NCBI GenBank assembly: GCA_003167415.1
Contig: PMTF01000019.1
Span: forward strand, 62,001-126,000
From: Acidimicrobiaceae bacterium
GTDB lineage: Bacteria; Actinomycetota; Acidimicrobiia; Acidimicrobiales; RAAP-2
Reading direction: 5' to 3'
Length of the DNA: 64,000 bases
This document shows, piece by piece, positions 24,752 to 33,324 of the stretch. Below the pieces are notes generated by a model, which saw only the letters and a list, made by a program, of their open reading frames with translations, did not search any database and had not been told where the DNA came from. Every line of letters begins with the position of its first letter. Positions within the stretch are counted from its first letter, which is position 1. The position numbers and the translations under genes were made by a program.

Positions 24752-25405
24752 GTGACTCCGGTGAATAACCGACTTCGTTTTCGGCAGTTTCTGGGCGCTC
24801 GAGTGCGCGCGTTTCGTCGCTACGTCAACGAAGTGGCGACCGTCGGACCGAGCGATCCGTACGCGAAGCAGTTCCAGTATTTCGGTAAGGGTGCGGCCCT
24901 GATGGCACCCCAGGGAGTGATCTACAACGAGCGCTACCTCGCGATCGGCGACGACACGCTCATTGGACCGAATGTCTGTCTGACGGCGGGAATCAGCGGA
25001 GAGCAGACGATGTTGAGTTCACCGGTCGTCTCCATTGGACGAAAGTGCATCATTGGACGCGGGTCGCACATCATTGGCCATTGGTCGATCGTGTTGGGCG
25101 ACGAGATCCAAACCGGCCCCTACGTGTACATCACCGACGAGAATCACTCTTACGAAGACCCCGACCAGCCGATCGGTTGGCAGCGGCCGACCGAAGCCGC
25201 GGTTCGCATCGGATCGGGCAGTTGGCTCGGCGCCAACGTCGTGATCCTTCCGGGAACCGAGCTCGGAGAGAACACCGTCGTCGCGGCCGGCGCAGTCGTG
25301 CGAGGAACTTTCCCCGATCACGTCGTGCTCGGTGGTGTTCCGGCGAAGATACTGCGCCATTACACCCGGGAGAACGGATGGCAATCGGGACCACCGAGTG
25401 AGTAG
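24752..25405 (+). CDS. Left-handed beta-helix (hexapeptide) acyltransferase
   Basis: This protein of about 217 residues is a LbH acyltransferase of the WbbJ/LacA/MaoA type. Imperfect hexapeptide turns are visible: 'LAIGDDTLIGPNVCLTAG', 'VSIGRKCIIGRGSHIIGHWSIVLGD', 'IGSGSWLGANVVILPGTELGENTVVAAGAVV'. It ends with the cap 'LGGVPAKILRHY'. The loop 'YITDENHSYEDPDQPI' holds the likely catalytic His. It should O- or N-acetylate a sugar or small molecule. The start is uncertain: GTG at 24752 and 24761 and TTG at 24704 are all possible, and none has a good ribosome site. The MFS gene begins eight bases before its end. Confidence 0.85.
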   Translation: MTPVNNRLRFRQFLGARVRAFRRYVNEVATVGPSDPYAKQFQYFGKGAALMAPQGVIYNERYLAIGDDTLIGPNVCLTAGISGEQTMLSSPVVSIGRKCIIGRGSHIIGHWSIVLGDEIQTGPYVYITDENHSYEDPDQPIGWQRPTEAAVRIGSGSWLGANVVILPGTELGENTVVAAGAVVRGTFPDHVVLGGVPAKILRHYTRENGWQSGPPSE

Positions 25406-26678
25406 TCGAAAGCTCGGCGTTGATCTCACCCCGCTTCGAGTGTCCACGCAGTACCGACGTCTCTACATCGCGGGATTCATCACAGCACTTGGAAGTCAGG
25501 CCACCTACGTCGCGGTGCCCTACCAACTTCGACTGCTCACCCATTCAACACTCGACGTCGGTTCCATCGGCTTGGCCGAACTGCTGCCGTTAGTCGTCTT
25601 CGGCCTCTACGGTGGGGTTCTCGCCGACCGCCTCAATCGTCGTCGGTTGATCATTTCGATGGAACAGGTCCTGATGATCTCGACAGCCGTGCTGTTCGTC
25701 AACGCGCTCTTGCCGCACCCCCAGGCGTGGATTCTCTACGTTGACGCCTTCGTCGCCTCGGGCGCCGGCAGCCTTCAGCGTCCGAGCATCGAGGCACTGA
25801 ACCAGATGTTCGTGCCGCACGAGATGCAACGAGCGGCCTCGACGCTCGCGAACATTCGCATGACGACCGCGTCGATCATCGGCCCGGCCCTCGGGGGACT
25901 AGCCGCCGTCGCGTTCGGTCCGGCGTCGGTCTATCTCGCCAATCTCGTGACGTTCTCGCTGTCGCTCATCCTGCTCTACACGCTTCACGCGACGGCGGCT
26001 ACGGTGCCCGCCGAGGACGGCGACGTGGCGGCGCTTCGTTCGGGACTGCGCTACGCGATGTCGCGCCCCGACATCGTGGGCACCTACATCATCGACTTGC
26101 TGGCCATGATTCTCGCCTTCCCGGTCGTCATGCTGCCCTTCGTGGCCGCGCGATTCCACGAGACCTACGCCCTTTCGCTGTTGTACTGCGGACTGCCGGC
26201 CGGAGCTCTCATCGCGACCTTGACGTCCGGGTGGTCGCGCAAAGTCCATCGCTACGGACGAGCCATAGTCTTCGCCGCCGCGCTCTGGGGTCTCGGAATC
26301 GCCCTCTTTGGATACTCCTCATCACTTTGGCTCGTACTCCTCGGACTCGCCGTCGGCGGCGGTGCGGACGCGATCAGTGGCATCTTTCGCACCACCATGT
26401 GGAATGAGTCGATTCCTCCGGAGATGCGAGGCCGCATGGCCGGCATCGAGATGATTTCGTACTCGCTCGGCCCGACGGCCGGACAGTTCCGCGCCGGGGT
26501 CATGGCGGCCTGGACAACGTTGCGTTTCTCCTTGACCTTTGGCGGCCTGGCCTGTACCGGATCGGTCGGTGCGGTCGCACTCGCCCTACCGCGGCTATGG
26601 AGTTTCGATGCCCGTACCGACGTGCACGTCGCCGAAGTGCGCGAGATGCGTTCGGGCGAAGACCACTCAGAGTCCTGA
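25398..26678 (+). CDS. MFS exporter, EntS/MFS_3-like
   Basis: This 426-residue transporter has about twelve hydrophobic helices. The loop 2-3 motif appears as 'LYGGVLADRLNRRRLI', and 'ANIRMTTASIIGPALGGLAA' in helix 5 is typical of the enterobactin/EntS-type branch. 'RGRMAGIEMISYSLGPTAGQFRAG' in the second half supports this. It may export a small metabolite, possibly an acetylated product of the overlapping acyltransferase; the substrate is not known. The GTG at 25398 overlaps the acyltransferase stop by eight bases. Confidence 0.87.
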   Translation: MSSRKLGVDLTPLRVSTQYRRLYIAGFITALGSQATYVAVPYQLRLLTHSTLDVGSIGLAELLPLVVFGLYGGVLADRLNRRRLIISMEQVLMISTAVLFVNALLPHPQAWILYVDAFVASGAGSLQRPSIEALNQMFVPHEMQRAASTLANIRMTTASIIGPALGGLAAVAFGPASVYLANLVTFSLSLILLYTLHATAATVPAEDGDVAALRSGLRYAMSRPDIVGTYIIDLLAMILAFPVVMLPFVAARFHETYALSLLYCGLPAGALIATLTSGWSRKVHRYGRAIVFAAALWGLGIALFGYSSSLWLVLLGLAVGGGADAISGIFRTTMWNESIPPEMRGRMAGIEMISYSLGPTAGQFRAGVMAAWTTLRFSLTFGGLACTGSVGAVALALPRLWSFDARTDVHVAEVREMRSGEDHSES

Positions 26679-26696
26679 CGACGAATCGCCAACCTC

Positions 26697-26702
26697 TACG
26701 AT
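26697..26702 (+). promoter_or_regulatory. -10 element of serB
   Basis: TACGAT, then six bases, then GTG at 26709; an upstream GTG at 26706 would be only three bases away. Confidence 0.45.
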
Positions 26703-26708
26703 TCTGTG

Positions 26709-27890
26709 GTGAGTTCTACGACATTTCTCGTGACGGTGAGTGGTCCGGACCGCGTGGGTGTCGGGGCCGAGCTCTTCTCCGCTCTCACGTCGCTCGGAAC
26801 TCGGGGCATTGAGATCACCGACGTGGCGCAGATAACCATTCGAGGCGCTCTGGTGCTCTGCGCCGAAGTGAGTTCTCGAAATACCGTGACTCGAGCCGTC
26901 ATCGAAGAGGCGTTGGCGCAACGTGACATCATCAGCCACGGAATTACCGCGACGATTGAAGAAGTGACGCCGAGGGACGTGAGCGATGGTCGCCGACTCC
27001 TGGTCACGTTCCTCGCTCCGCGAATTGGCGCGACGCAGTTGGAAGGCGTCTTCGCGGCGATCGCCGCGTCCGGCTCGACGTGCGAACGGATCGTGCACCT
27101 CGCGAGTTACCCGGTCGACTGCTACGAACTCGTCGTGCGTGGATCCGATCACGTGTTACTTCGCGACGCACTTGTCGACGTCGCGCGTGATACCGGTATC
27201 GATCTGGCGGTGCAGCGCGCCGGACTCCATCGACGCGCTAAGCACCTGGTCGTCATGGATGCGGATTCCACCTTGCTCCAGGACGAGGTGATCGACCTGC
27301 TCGCCGAGGAGTGCGGGTGCGCCGCGGAGGTGTCCGCGATCACCGAGTTGGCGATGTCCGGTGAAATCGACTTCGCTGAAGCACTCCGCCGTCGCGTGGC
27401 GCTCTTGGCGGGACTTCCGGCCACGGTGCTCGATGACGTGCGCTCTCGACTCCGATTGACGCCGGGGGCGCGAACGTTGCTGCGCACCTTGCAACGACTC
27501 GGTTACGTCCCAGCCGTCGTGTCGGGTGGTTTCGTCGAGGTGCTGGCGCCGTTGATGGCCGAACTAAGGGTCGAGCACCTCGCGGCCAATCGGCTGGAAA
27601 TCCTTGACGACAAATTGACGGGCCGACTCGTGGGCGAGATCGTCGATCGGGCCGGCAAAGCCAACGCGCTACGTCGCTTCGCCGAGGACGTGGGCGTTCC
27701 GTTGGAACAGACGGTGGCGGTGGGCGACGGCGCCAACGACATCGACATGCTCTCGGCGGCCGGCTTGGGCATCGCCTTTAACGCGAAGCCCGTCGTCCAA
27801 GAGCACGCCGATACCCAACTGACCGTGCCGTACTTGGACGCGGTGCTGTATTTCCTGGGCATCAGTCGCGAAGAAATTGAGACGGTGTAG
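26709..27890 (+). CDS. serB: Phosphoserine phosphatase with N-terminal ACT domains
   Basis: This 393-residue HAD phosphatase has two ACT-like regulatory domains at the N-terminus: about 1-80, beginning 'FLVTVSGPDRVGVGAELF', and about 95-170. The catalytic domain follows, with motif I 'DADSTLL', motif II 'PAVVSGGF', a Lys in 'GKANALRRFAED' and motif III 'VGDGANDIDMLSAAGLGIAFNAKP'. It performs the last step of serine synthesis from 3-phosphoserine; serine feedback through ACT is known in the family. The start is set by a leaderless-type -10 element. Confidence 0.94.
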   Translation: MSSTTFLVTVSGPDRVGVGAELFSALTSLGTRGIEITDVAQITIRGALVLCAEVSSRNTVTRAVIEEALAQRDIISHGITATIEEVTPRDVSDGRRLLVTFLAPRIGATQLEGVFAAIAASGSTCERIVHLASYPVDCYELVVRGSDHVLLRDALVDVARDTGIDLAVQRAGLHRRAKHLVVMDADSTLLQDEVIDLLAEECGCAAEVSAITELAMSGEIDFAEALRRRVALLAGLPATVLDDVRSRLRLTPGARTLLRTLQRLGYVPAVVSGGFVEVLAPLMAELRVEHLAANRLEILDDKLTGRLVGEIVDRAGKANALRRFAEDVGVPLEQTVAVGDGANDIDMLSAAGLGIAFNAKPVVQEHADTQLTVPYLDAVLYFLGISREEIETV

Positions 27891-27951
27891 TCGGGGGCCT
27901 CGGCGAGTATTGGCTACGGTTGCGCCAACGCCAAGTCATACATCTTGTCTT

Positions 27952-27965
27952 TTACTGAGTAGTAA
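27952..27965. promoter_or_regulatory. Palindrome upstream of the ferredoxin-P450 operon
   Basis: TTACT-GAGT-AGTAA is a perfect 5+5 inverted repeat 30 bases before the ferredoxin start. A TTGTCT hexamer lies just upstream. It could be an operator for a TetR- or MarR-type repressor, but no regulator gene is adjacent. Confidence 0.4.
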
Positions 27966-27995
27966 TGTCAGTCCTAATAGGGAAAAGGGGGACCC

Positions 27996-28190
27996 GTGAA
28001 AGTACGCATTGACCCTGAAATCTGTCAAGGTCAGGGCCGTTGTTTCTCGATCGCCCCGGGAGTCTTCGACTTCGACGATCTCGGCAATGGCGTCGTCATT
28101 GGCGACGGCACGTTAACGAACGACACGATCGAATTGGCGCGACTCGCCCAGTCGAACTGTCCCGAGCACGCCATCTTCATCGAGGAGTAG
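27996..28190 (+). CDS. [3Fe-4S]-type ferredoxin for P450
   Basis: This 64-residue ferredoxin has three spaced cysteines: Cys10 and Cys16 in 'ICQGQGRCFS', and Cys55 in 'SNCPEHAI'. The position where a [4Fe-4S] protein has its second Cys is Gly ('CQGQGRC'), which indicates a [3Fe-4S] cluster, as in P450-linked ferredoxins of Streptomyces and Mycobacterium. The GTG start has a strong GGGGGA site. It lies two bases before the first P450 gene and should feed electrons to both P450s. No ferredoxin reductase is in the window. Confidence 0.93.
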   Translation: MKVRIDPEICQGQGRCFSIAPGVFDFDDLGNGVVIGDGTLTNDTIELARLAQSNCPEHAIFIEE

Positions 28191-28192
28191 CT

Positions 28193-29401
28193 ATGACTGA
28201 CAGCCCCCTCGTTCAAGACTTCGCCACCGACTGGGATCATTCCGATCCACAGTGGGTCGCCGATCCCTATCCGATTTGGGACGATCTACGTCAACGTTGT
28301 CCGGTCGCGCACACCGAGCGTTACGGCGGCGGCTGGTTCCCGGTGACCCACGCCGGCGTCTCGGAGATCGCCAAGGACACCGACAACTTCACCAGTCGCA
28401 ACGTCGTCATCGGCAACGGCCGACCGACCGAGCTGGACCTGCCCGCACCGATTGGAGTGGCGCCGCCCATCACCTCGGACCCGCCGTTCCACGCCATCGC
28501 GCGCCGGCTCATCCTTCCGGCCTTCGCGCCCGGTCCCATCAACGCCCTCGAGCCGATGATCCGAGAGTTGTGTTCGAGCCTGCTCGACGAGTTGGTCGGT
28601 GAGGGGGTCGTGAACGCCGGTACCAAGTACGCGCAGTACATTCCGCCGGGCGTCATTCGGGGCATGTTGGGCTTCCCGGAAGAGGACATTGAGCACTTCC
28701 TCGAAATGGTCCACATCATCATGGAGGGCATCGATCACGCGGAGGAGGAGCGCATCGTCGAGTTCGAGCCCGTGGAGGCGTACTTCGCCGCCCAGATGGA
28801 AGACCACATGGACAACCCACGAGACGATCTCACGTCGTATCTGTTGAACGTGGAACTCGAGGGACAGAACCTGGCGATGGAGCACGTCTTCGGGACCATG
28901 GTCCTCATCCTGGTGGCCGGTATCGACACCACGTGGTCGGCCATTGGTTCGGCGATCTGGCATCTCGCTCAGAATCCCGAGGACCTCGCGCGACTTGTCA
29001 ACGAGCCCGACCTCATGCCCGTCGCCATTGAGGAGTTCCTCCGCTTTTACGCGCCGGTCACCATGGCGCGACTGGTCAAGCACGACATGGAGTATCAGGG
29101 CTGTCCCATGAAGGAAGATGACTGGATCCTGCTGGGCTTTCCGGCCGCCAATCGTGACCCCGTCGCCTTCAAAGACGCCGACCAGTTCATCATTGATCGC
29201 GCCGAAAACCGCCACGTCGCCTTCGGCCTGGGTATCCACCGCTGTGCCGGATCCAATCTGGCCCGCCTGGAGATGCGCGTCGCCTTGGAGGAGTTCATCA
29301 AGCGCTACCCACGGTTCGACTTGGCCGAACCCGAAGCGGTGACCTGGGCGCCCGGTCAGATTCGCGGACCACGGAACTTGCCGATTCGAATACTGCCGTA
29401 G
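28193..29401 (+). CDS. Cytochrome P450 (first of tandem pair)
   Basis: This 402-residue soluble P450 has the I-helix 'VAGIDTTWSAIGSAIWHLA' with the acid-Thr pair for oxygen activation. A K-helix E-x-x-R-like 'EEFLRFYAPVTMARLVKHD' and the heme-ligand loop 'FGLGIHRCAGSNLARLEMR' follow, with Cys near residue 345-350. It is a monooxygenase of unknown substrate; terpenoid, steroid or aromatic substrates are common in such clusters. The ATG at 28193 follows CGAGGAG and the ferredoxin stop; a much longer frame beginning at 28040 is an out-of-frame artefact over the ferredoxin. It is very similar throughout to the next gene. Confidence 0.95.
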   Translation: MTDSPLVQDFATDWDHSDPQWVADPYPIWDDLRQRCPVAHTERYGGGWFPVTHAGVSEIAKDTDNFTSRNVVIGNGRPTELDLPAPIGVAPPITSDPPFHAIARRLILPAFAPGPINALEPMIRELCSSLLDELVGEGVVNAGTKYAQYIPPGVIRGMLGFPEEDIEHFLEMVHIIMEGIDHAEEERIVEFEPVEAYFAAQMEDHMDNPRDDLTSYLLNVELEGQNLAMEHVFGTMVLILVAGIDTTWSAIGSAIWHLAQNPEDLARLVNEPDLMPVAIEEFLRFYAPVTMARLVKHDMEYQGCPMKEDDWILLGFPAANRDPVAFKDADQFIIDRAENRHVAFGLGIHRCAGSNLARLEMRVALEEFIKRYPRFDLAEPEAVTWAPGQIRGPRNLPIRILP

Positions 29402-29411
29402 CGAGGGAGTG

Positions 29412-30638
29412 ATGAGCGACATCGTTGAGGAATCAGTGAAGGTGCCGGTCCACGACTTCGCCTCCGACTGGGACCACACCGATCCGCAGTGGGTGAACGA
29501 CCCGTACCCAATCTGGGAGGACTTGCGCGAACGCTGCCCGGTCGCTCACACCGATCGTTACGGCGGCGGGTGGTTCCCCACCACCCACGAGATGGTGTCT
29601 TCGATCGCCAATGACACGGAGCACTTCACGAGCCGCATGGTGGTGGTGGTGCACAACAAATACCCGCCGAACTTCATCCCCGCGCCGATCGGCGGCGCGC
29701 CACCGATCACGTCCGATCCACCCTTTCACTCGATCGCTCGCCGCGTCATCCTGCCGGCGTTCGCCCCGGGACCGGTCAACGCCCTGAAGCCCCAGATTCG
29801 CGCCCTCTGCAACAAACACCTCGACCAAATGGTCGGACACCAGTTTGTGGACGGGGGAACCGACTACGCCCAGTTCATCCCGCCCGGCGTCATCGCTTCG
29901 ATGTTGGGCTTCCCATCCGAGGACGAGGAGATCTTTCGAGACATCGTTCATCTGGTGCTGGACCTGATCGACCTGCCCTCAGAAGTTCGCGGTCCGTTGT
30001 TCCAGCCGATGAGCGAGTACTTCGGCAAGCAGATTGACGACCACATCGAGAACCCTCGCGACGACTTGACGAGTTATCTGTTGAACGTCGAAGTGGCGGG
30101 TCAGAAGCTCGAGCGCCAGCACGTGGCCGGGACCATGGTCTTGATCCTCGTCGCCGGCATCGACACAACTTGGTCGGCCATCGGTTCGGCGATCTGGCAC
30201 CTCGCGCGTCATCCCGATGACCTCGCACGACTGGTGAACGAACCCGATCTGATGCCGGTGGCCGTCGAGGAGTTCTTGCGGTTTTACGCTCCGGTGACGA
30301 TGGCCCGGTTGGTCGCCGAGGACTACGAGTTCTACGGCTGTCCGATGAAGAAAGACGACTGGGTTCTCTTGGGTTTCCCGGCCGCCAATCGCGACCCGAA
30401 CGCCTTCGAAGACGCCGACAAATTCGTCATCGACCGCGCCGCCAATCGACACGCCGCCTTCGGGCTGGGTATCCACCGTTGCGTCGGCTCGAACCTCGCG
30501 CGTCTGGAGTTGCGCGTCGCCATTGAGGAGTTCATCAAGCGGTTCCCGAAGTTCGAACTGGTCGACGGCGACACGGTGACGTGGGCTCCCGGTCAGGTAC
30601 GCGGACCGCGACACCTGCCGCTTCGCATTCTGTCCTAG
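29412..30638 (+). CDS. Cytochrome P450 (second of tandem pair)
   Basis: This 408-residue paralogue of the preceding P450 is near-identical in the N-terminal 'DWDHTDPQWVNDPYPIWEDL', the I-helix 'VAGIDTTWSAIGSAIWHLA' and the heme loop 'FGLGIHRCVGSNLARLELR'. It diverges in the B-C and F-G regions, which usually set substrate choice (for example 'VVVVHNKYPPNFIPAP' against 'VVIGNGRPTELDLPAP'). This suggests duplication followed by change of substrate or regiochemistry. ATG at 29412 is preferred; a GTG directly before it (29409) is possible. The gap from the first P450 is ten bases, so one operon. Confidence 0.94.
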   Translation: MSDIVEESVKVPVHDFASDWDHTDPQWVNDPYPIWEDLRERCPVAHTDRYGGGWFPTTHEMVSSIANDTEHFTSRMVVVVHNKYPPNFIPAPIGGAPPITSDPPFHSIARRVILPAFAPGPVNALKPQIRALCNKHLDQMVGHQFVDGGTDYAQFIPPGVIASMLGFPSEDEEIFRDIVHLVLDLIDLPSEVRGPLFQPMSEYFGKQIDDHIENPRDDLTSYLLNVEVAGQKLERQHVAGTMVLILVAGIDTTWSAIGSAIWHLARHPDDLARLVNEPDLMPVAVEEFLRFYAPVTMARLVAEDYEFYGCPMKKDDWVLLGFPAANRDPNAFEDADKFVIDRAANRHAAFGLGIHRCVGSNLARLELRVAIEEFIKRFPKFELVDGDTVTWAPGQVRGPRHLPLRILS

Positions 30639-30642
30639 GCGA

Positions 30643-32139
30643 TTACAACCCGAGGTTCGGGCGGGCCTCATTCCAGAGTTCGGCCATCCACGCCTCGACG
30701 GCGTCGGGGTCGCGCGGTAGTGCTTCCGAGAGATTCTTCGAGCCGGTGGCGGTGACGAGCACGTCGTCTTCGATACGTACGCCGATGCCGCGATACTCCT
30801 CGGGCACCGTGAGGTCATTCGCCTGGAAGTACAGCCCCGGCTCGACCGTCAAGACGTAGCCCTCTTCGAGAACGCCGTCGCGGTACATCTCGTCGCGGGC
30901 GTTGGCGCAGTCGTGCACGTCGAGCCCGAGCATGTGACTCGTGCCGTGCAGGGTGTAGCGCCGGTGCAACTGACGTTCGGGGCGTAGCGCGACTTCGGGC
31001 TCTTCTTTCAAGATGCCCAGATCAAAGAGTCCCTGGGCGAGGATCTTCATCGCCGCTTCGTGCGGCGCCTTGAAGGTCGCGCCGGGCTTGACCGCGTCGA
31101 TCCCCGCTTGCTGGGCCTCGACCACGAGTTCGTAGATGCGACGTTGCGCCGGTGAGTACGTGCCGCTGATGGGCATCGTCCGCGTGACGTCGGCGGTGTA
31201 GAGGTTGTGACATTCGACGCCGGCGTCGAGCAGCAGCAGGTCGCCGCGACGCACGGCGCCGGTGTTCCTCGTCCAGTGGAGCACCGTGGCGTTCGAGCCA
31301 CTGGCGGCAATGGTGTCGTAGCCGGTGTCGTTGCCTTCGACGCGCGCGCGCATATGAAAGACACCTTCGATGACCCGCTCGCCGCGTCCTTCGGCGACGG
31401 GAAGGGCCCGGACGACGTCTTCGAATCCCTTGACGGTGTACTCAACCGCCAACTGGAGTTGGGCGATCTCGAAGTCGTCCTTCACCAGGCGCTGTTCGCT
31501 GAGGGCCGTGGCCAAGACCTGGTCGTCCTTGTTGGGTTCGAGGTAGTCGTCGAGTTTCTGGTCGAATCCCCGAACGCTCACGATCTCCGTCGTCGCTAGC
31601 GCGGCGAGGCCGCGTTCGAGGGCTTCGAGCGGCGCCGTGTCGATCTCGTAGTAACGAGCGGCCCCGGTGACGCCGCGACGGGCACCGACCCACAACTCGC
31701 CGTAGCGCGCGTCGGTGAAGAACTCGTGGGTCCGCTGGTCTCGTCGGTCGGCGAGGTAGAGCGTGGAACGCGGTCCGTCGGATCCCGGCGCGATGACCAG
31801 CACCGCGTCAGGTTCGTCACATCCGGTCAGGTAGAAGAAGTCGGTGCCGGCGCGAAATCGGTAGTCGGTGTCGTTGGCGCGCACTTTGTAATTGCCGGTC
31901 GCCACGACGATCGTGCGACCCGAGAACTCCTCGGCGATGCGCGTTCGGCGCTGCGCACAGTACGTCGCGGCGGGGTGCACTTCGTTGTTCGGCGTGACGG
32001 TCGCCCAGTTGCTCGTCATGTGTTCCACCAGCGCGCGGGGCACGGCGGGACGGTGGTCTCCGGCCCAGATCCAGTGCTCGGAGACGGGATTCTCTTCGGA
32101 GACGTCGGGTTCGGGGACTGCGGAAATGTTCTCGGCCAT
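30643..32139 (-). CDS. pepP: Xaa-Pro aminopeptidase (aminopeptidase P, M24B)
   Basis: This 498-residue metallopeptidase has an N-terminal AMP_N domain (about 45-190, 'RFRAGTDFFYLTGCDEPDAVLVI'). The M24 pita-bread domain carries all five metal ligands: Asp in 'LLLLDAGVE', Asp in 'YTADVTRT', His in 'LHGTSHMLGLDVHD', Glu in 'LTVEPGLYF' and Glu in 'GVRIEDDVLV'. It removes N-terminal residues before proline. The ATG is six bases after TAAGTT, so no leader. It is divergent from the enoyl-CoA hydratase gene and convergent with the P450 operon, five bases apart. Confidence 0.96.
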   Translation of the reverse strand: MAENISAVPEPDVSEENPVSEHWIWAGDHRPAVPRALVEHMTSNWATVTPNNEVHPAATYCAQRRTRIAEEFSGRTIVVATGNYKVRANDTDYRFRAGTDFFYLTGCDEPDAVLVIAPGSDGPRSTLYLADRRDQRTHEFFTDARYGELWVGARRGVTGAARYYEIDTAPLEALERGLAALATTEIVSVRGFDQKLDDYLEPNKDDQVLATALSEQRLVKDDFEIAQLQLAVEYTVKGFEDVVRALPVAEGRGERVIEGVFHMRARVEGNDTGYDTIAASGSNATVLHWTRNTGAVRRGDLLLLDAGVECHNLYTADVTRTMPISGTYSPAQRRIYELVVEAQQAGIDAVKPGATFKAPHEAAMKILAQGLFDLGILKEEPEVALRPERQLHRRYTLHGTSHMLGLDVHDCANARDEMYRDGVLEEGYVLTVEPGLYFQANDLTVPEEYRGIGVRIEDDVLVTATGSKNLSEALPRDPDAVEAWMAELWNEARPNLGL

Positions 32140-32145
32140 GTCCGT

Positions 32146-32151
32146 AACTTA
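32146..32151 (-). promoter_or_regulatory. -10 element of pepP
   Basis: Minus-strand TAAGTT, spacer ACGGAC, ATG at 32139. A divergent leaderless promoter for the next gene lies 22 bases away. Confidence 0.5.
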
Positions 32152-32173
32152 CAACCGCAGTGGGCGTTCGCAA

Positions 32174-32179
32174 TATGCT
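32174..32179 (+). promoter_or_regulatory. -10 element of the enoyl-CoA hydratase gene
   Basis: TATGCT, six bases, ATG at 32186. Confidence 0.5.
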
Positions 32180-32185
32180 CCCTGA

Positions 32186-32848
32186 ATGGACATCACACTG
32201 ACTCGTGAGGGCTCGGTCGCCGCACTGACCTGGAACGGGGGGGAGAACCGCATCAACCTCGATTCGCTAGCCCGGCTGAACGAACTGCTCGACGAACTCG
32301 AAAGCGTGGAAGGGCCGCTGTCGCTCGTGCTGACCGGTGCCGGGAAGTTCTTCTGCAACGGACTCGATCTCGGACGCTTCGCCGATAAGCGTGACGAGTT
32401 CGTCGAGACCCTGCACCAATTGGAGCAGACCATCGGTCGACTACTCGTCTTTCCGGCCTACACCGTGGCCGCGATCAACGGCCACGCCTTCGCGGGCGGC
32501 GCGCTGATCTCGTGCGCCTTTGACTACCGCGTGATGCGTGAGGATCGCGGCTACTGGTGCATGAACGAGGCCGAGATCGGTCTGGCGCTCGATGAGCGGC
32601 TGTGGTCAATCTTGACGAATCGGCTCCCGCGCGCCACGGCGGTCATCGCCGCGACGACGGCACGACGATTCTCCGGTCCCGACGCGCTGCGCTTCGGGAT
32701 CGTGGAGGCGATCGCCAGTGAGGCCGACGTACTCACGCACGCCATCGACGTCGCCGAGAGTATGGCGAACCTGGATCGACCGACGCTCGGCGTCCACAAG
32801 CGTCTCGCCCACGGCGCCGAAGCGGCGACCTTGGGTTTTTCACCCTAG
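32186..32848 (+). CDS. Enoyl-CoA hydratase/isomerase family protein
   Basis: This 220-residue crotonase-fold protein has 'LVLTGAGKFFCNGLDLGRF' (oxyanion-hole strand, first part) and 'AINGHAFAGGALISCAFDYRVM' (second part). The third region 'MNEAEIGLALDERLWSIL' carries a Glu, and another acid lies near 'FGIVEAIASEADVL'. It is shorter than typical hydratases (about 260), with the C-terminal helices reduced, as in Delta3-Delta2 enoyl-CoA isomerase-like members. It may isomerise or hydrate unsaturated acyl-CoA; the substrate is unknown. It starts without a leader. Confidence 0.87.
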   Translation: MDITLTREGSVAALTWNGGENRINLDSLARLNELLDELESVEGPLSLVLTGAGKFFCNGLDLGRFADKRDEFVETLHQLEQTIGRLLVFPAYTVAAINGHAFAGGALISCAFDYRVMREDRGYWCMNEAEIGLALDERLWSILTNRLPRATAVIAATTARRFSGPDALRFGIVEAIASEADVLTHAIDVAESMANLDRPTLGVHKRLAHGAEAATLGFSP

Positions 32849-32937
32849 GTTCGCAGCATTCGTGTCGCGGGGGCGGCTTGTGTGGAAGTTGTTGCGCGCC
32901 ACTCGTGAATTGTGAAGGGTGTCGATATCGTTAGGAG

Positions 32938-33264
32938 GTGCACATCGACGTCTATCGGAGCTGTACGTGGAGGGAGAAGCGCGAGGTTCTCAACGTCTTC
33001 TGGCGTTCGAACATGGACGCAACGTCGCGCATCGTCGAAGCGTCCGTCCAATACGGCTACTACGCCGTGATCTGTCTCGTAGTCGTGATGCTGGAGCTCG
33101 CGCTTATCCTGGTGGTCGGACTCGACCACAACGCACTGGTCGCCGCCCTCTCGGCGCTGGCCGAGCTATTTATGATCTGGTCGACGTGGTGGGCGATCAA
33201 GAGGTATCGACGACTGAGGTATCAATTCCTCGGATCATCGGGGATCTCTGCGCTCGCAGATTAA
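32938..33264 (+). CDS. Small two-span membrane protein of unknown function
   Basis: This protein of up to 108 residues has two hydrophobic helices, 'YYAVICLVVVMLELALILVV' and 'ALSALAELFMIWSTWWAI', and a basic C-terminal 'KRYRRLRYQ'. An AGGAGG overlaps the GTG at 32938, so that start is awkward. An ATG at 33013 would give an 83-residue protein that keeps both helices but has no ribosome site. I do not recognise a family. It stands alone between the crotonase gene and the convergent rmlA. Confidence 0.5.
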   Translation: MHIDVYRSCTWREKREVLNVFWRSNMDATSRIVEASVQYGYYAVICLVVVMLELALILVVGLDHNALVAALSALAELFMIWSTWWAIKRYRRLRYQFLGSSGISALAD

Positions 33265-33324
33265 TTGTTGTGTGGTACTTCGTCCGTATTCTTGAAACTG
33301 GTTACCGGAATCTCGTTTGGTAAC

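Noticed and set aside
32919-33323. 134-codon alternative frame over the small two-span membrane protein
   Set aside because: It is Arg-rich without hydrophobic helices, while the other frame gives two clean membrane segments.
33265-33324. Frameshifted remainder of rmlA downstream of its stop
   Set aside because: I read the other two frames past the stop and neither continues with an RmlA-like C-terminus.
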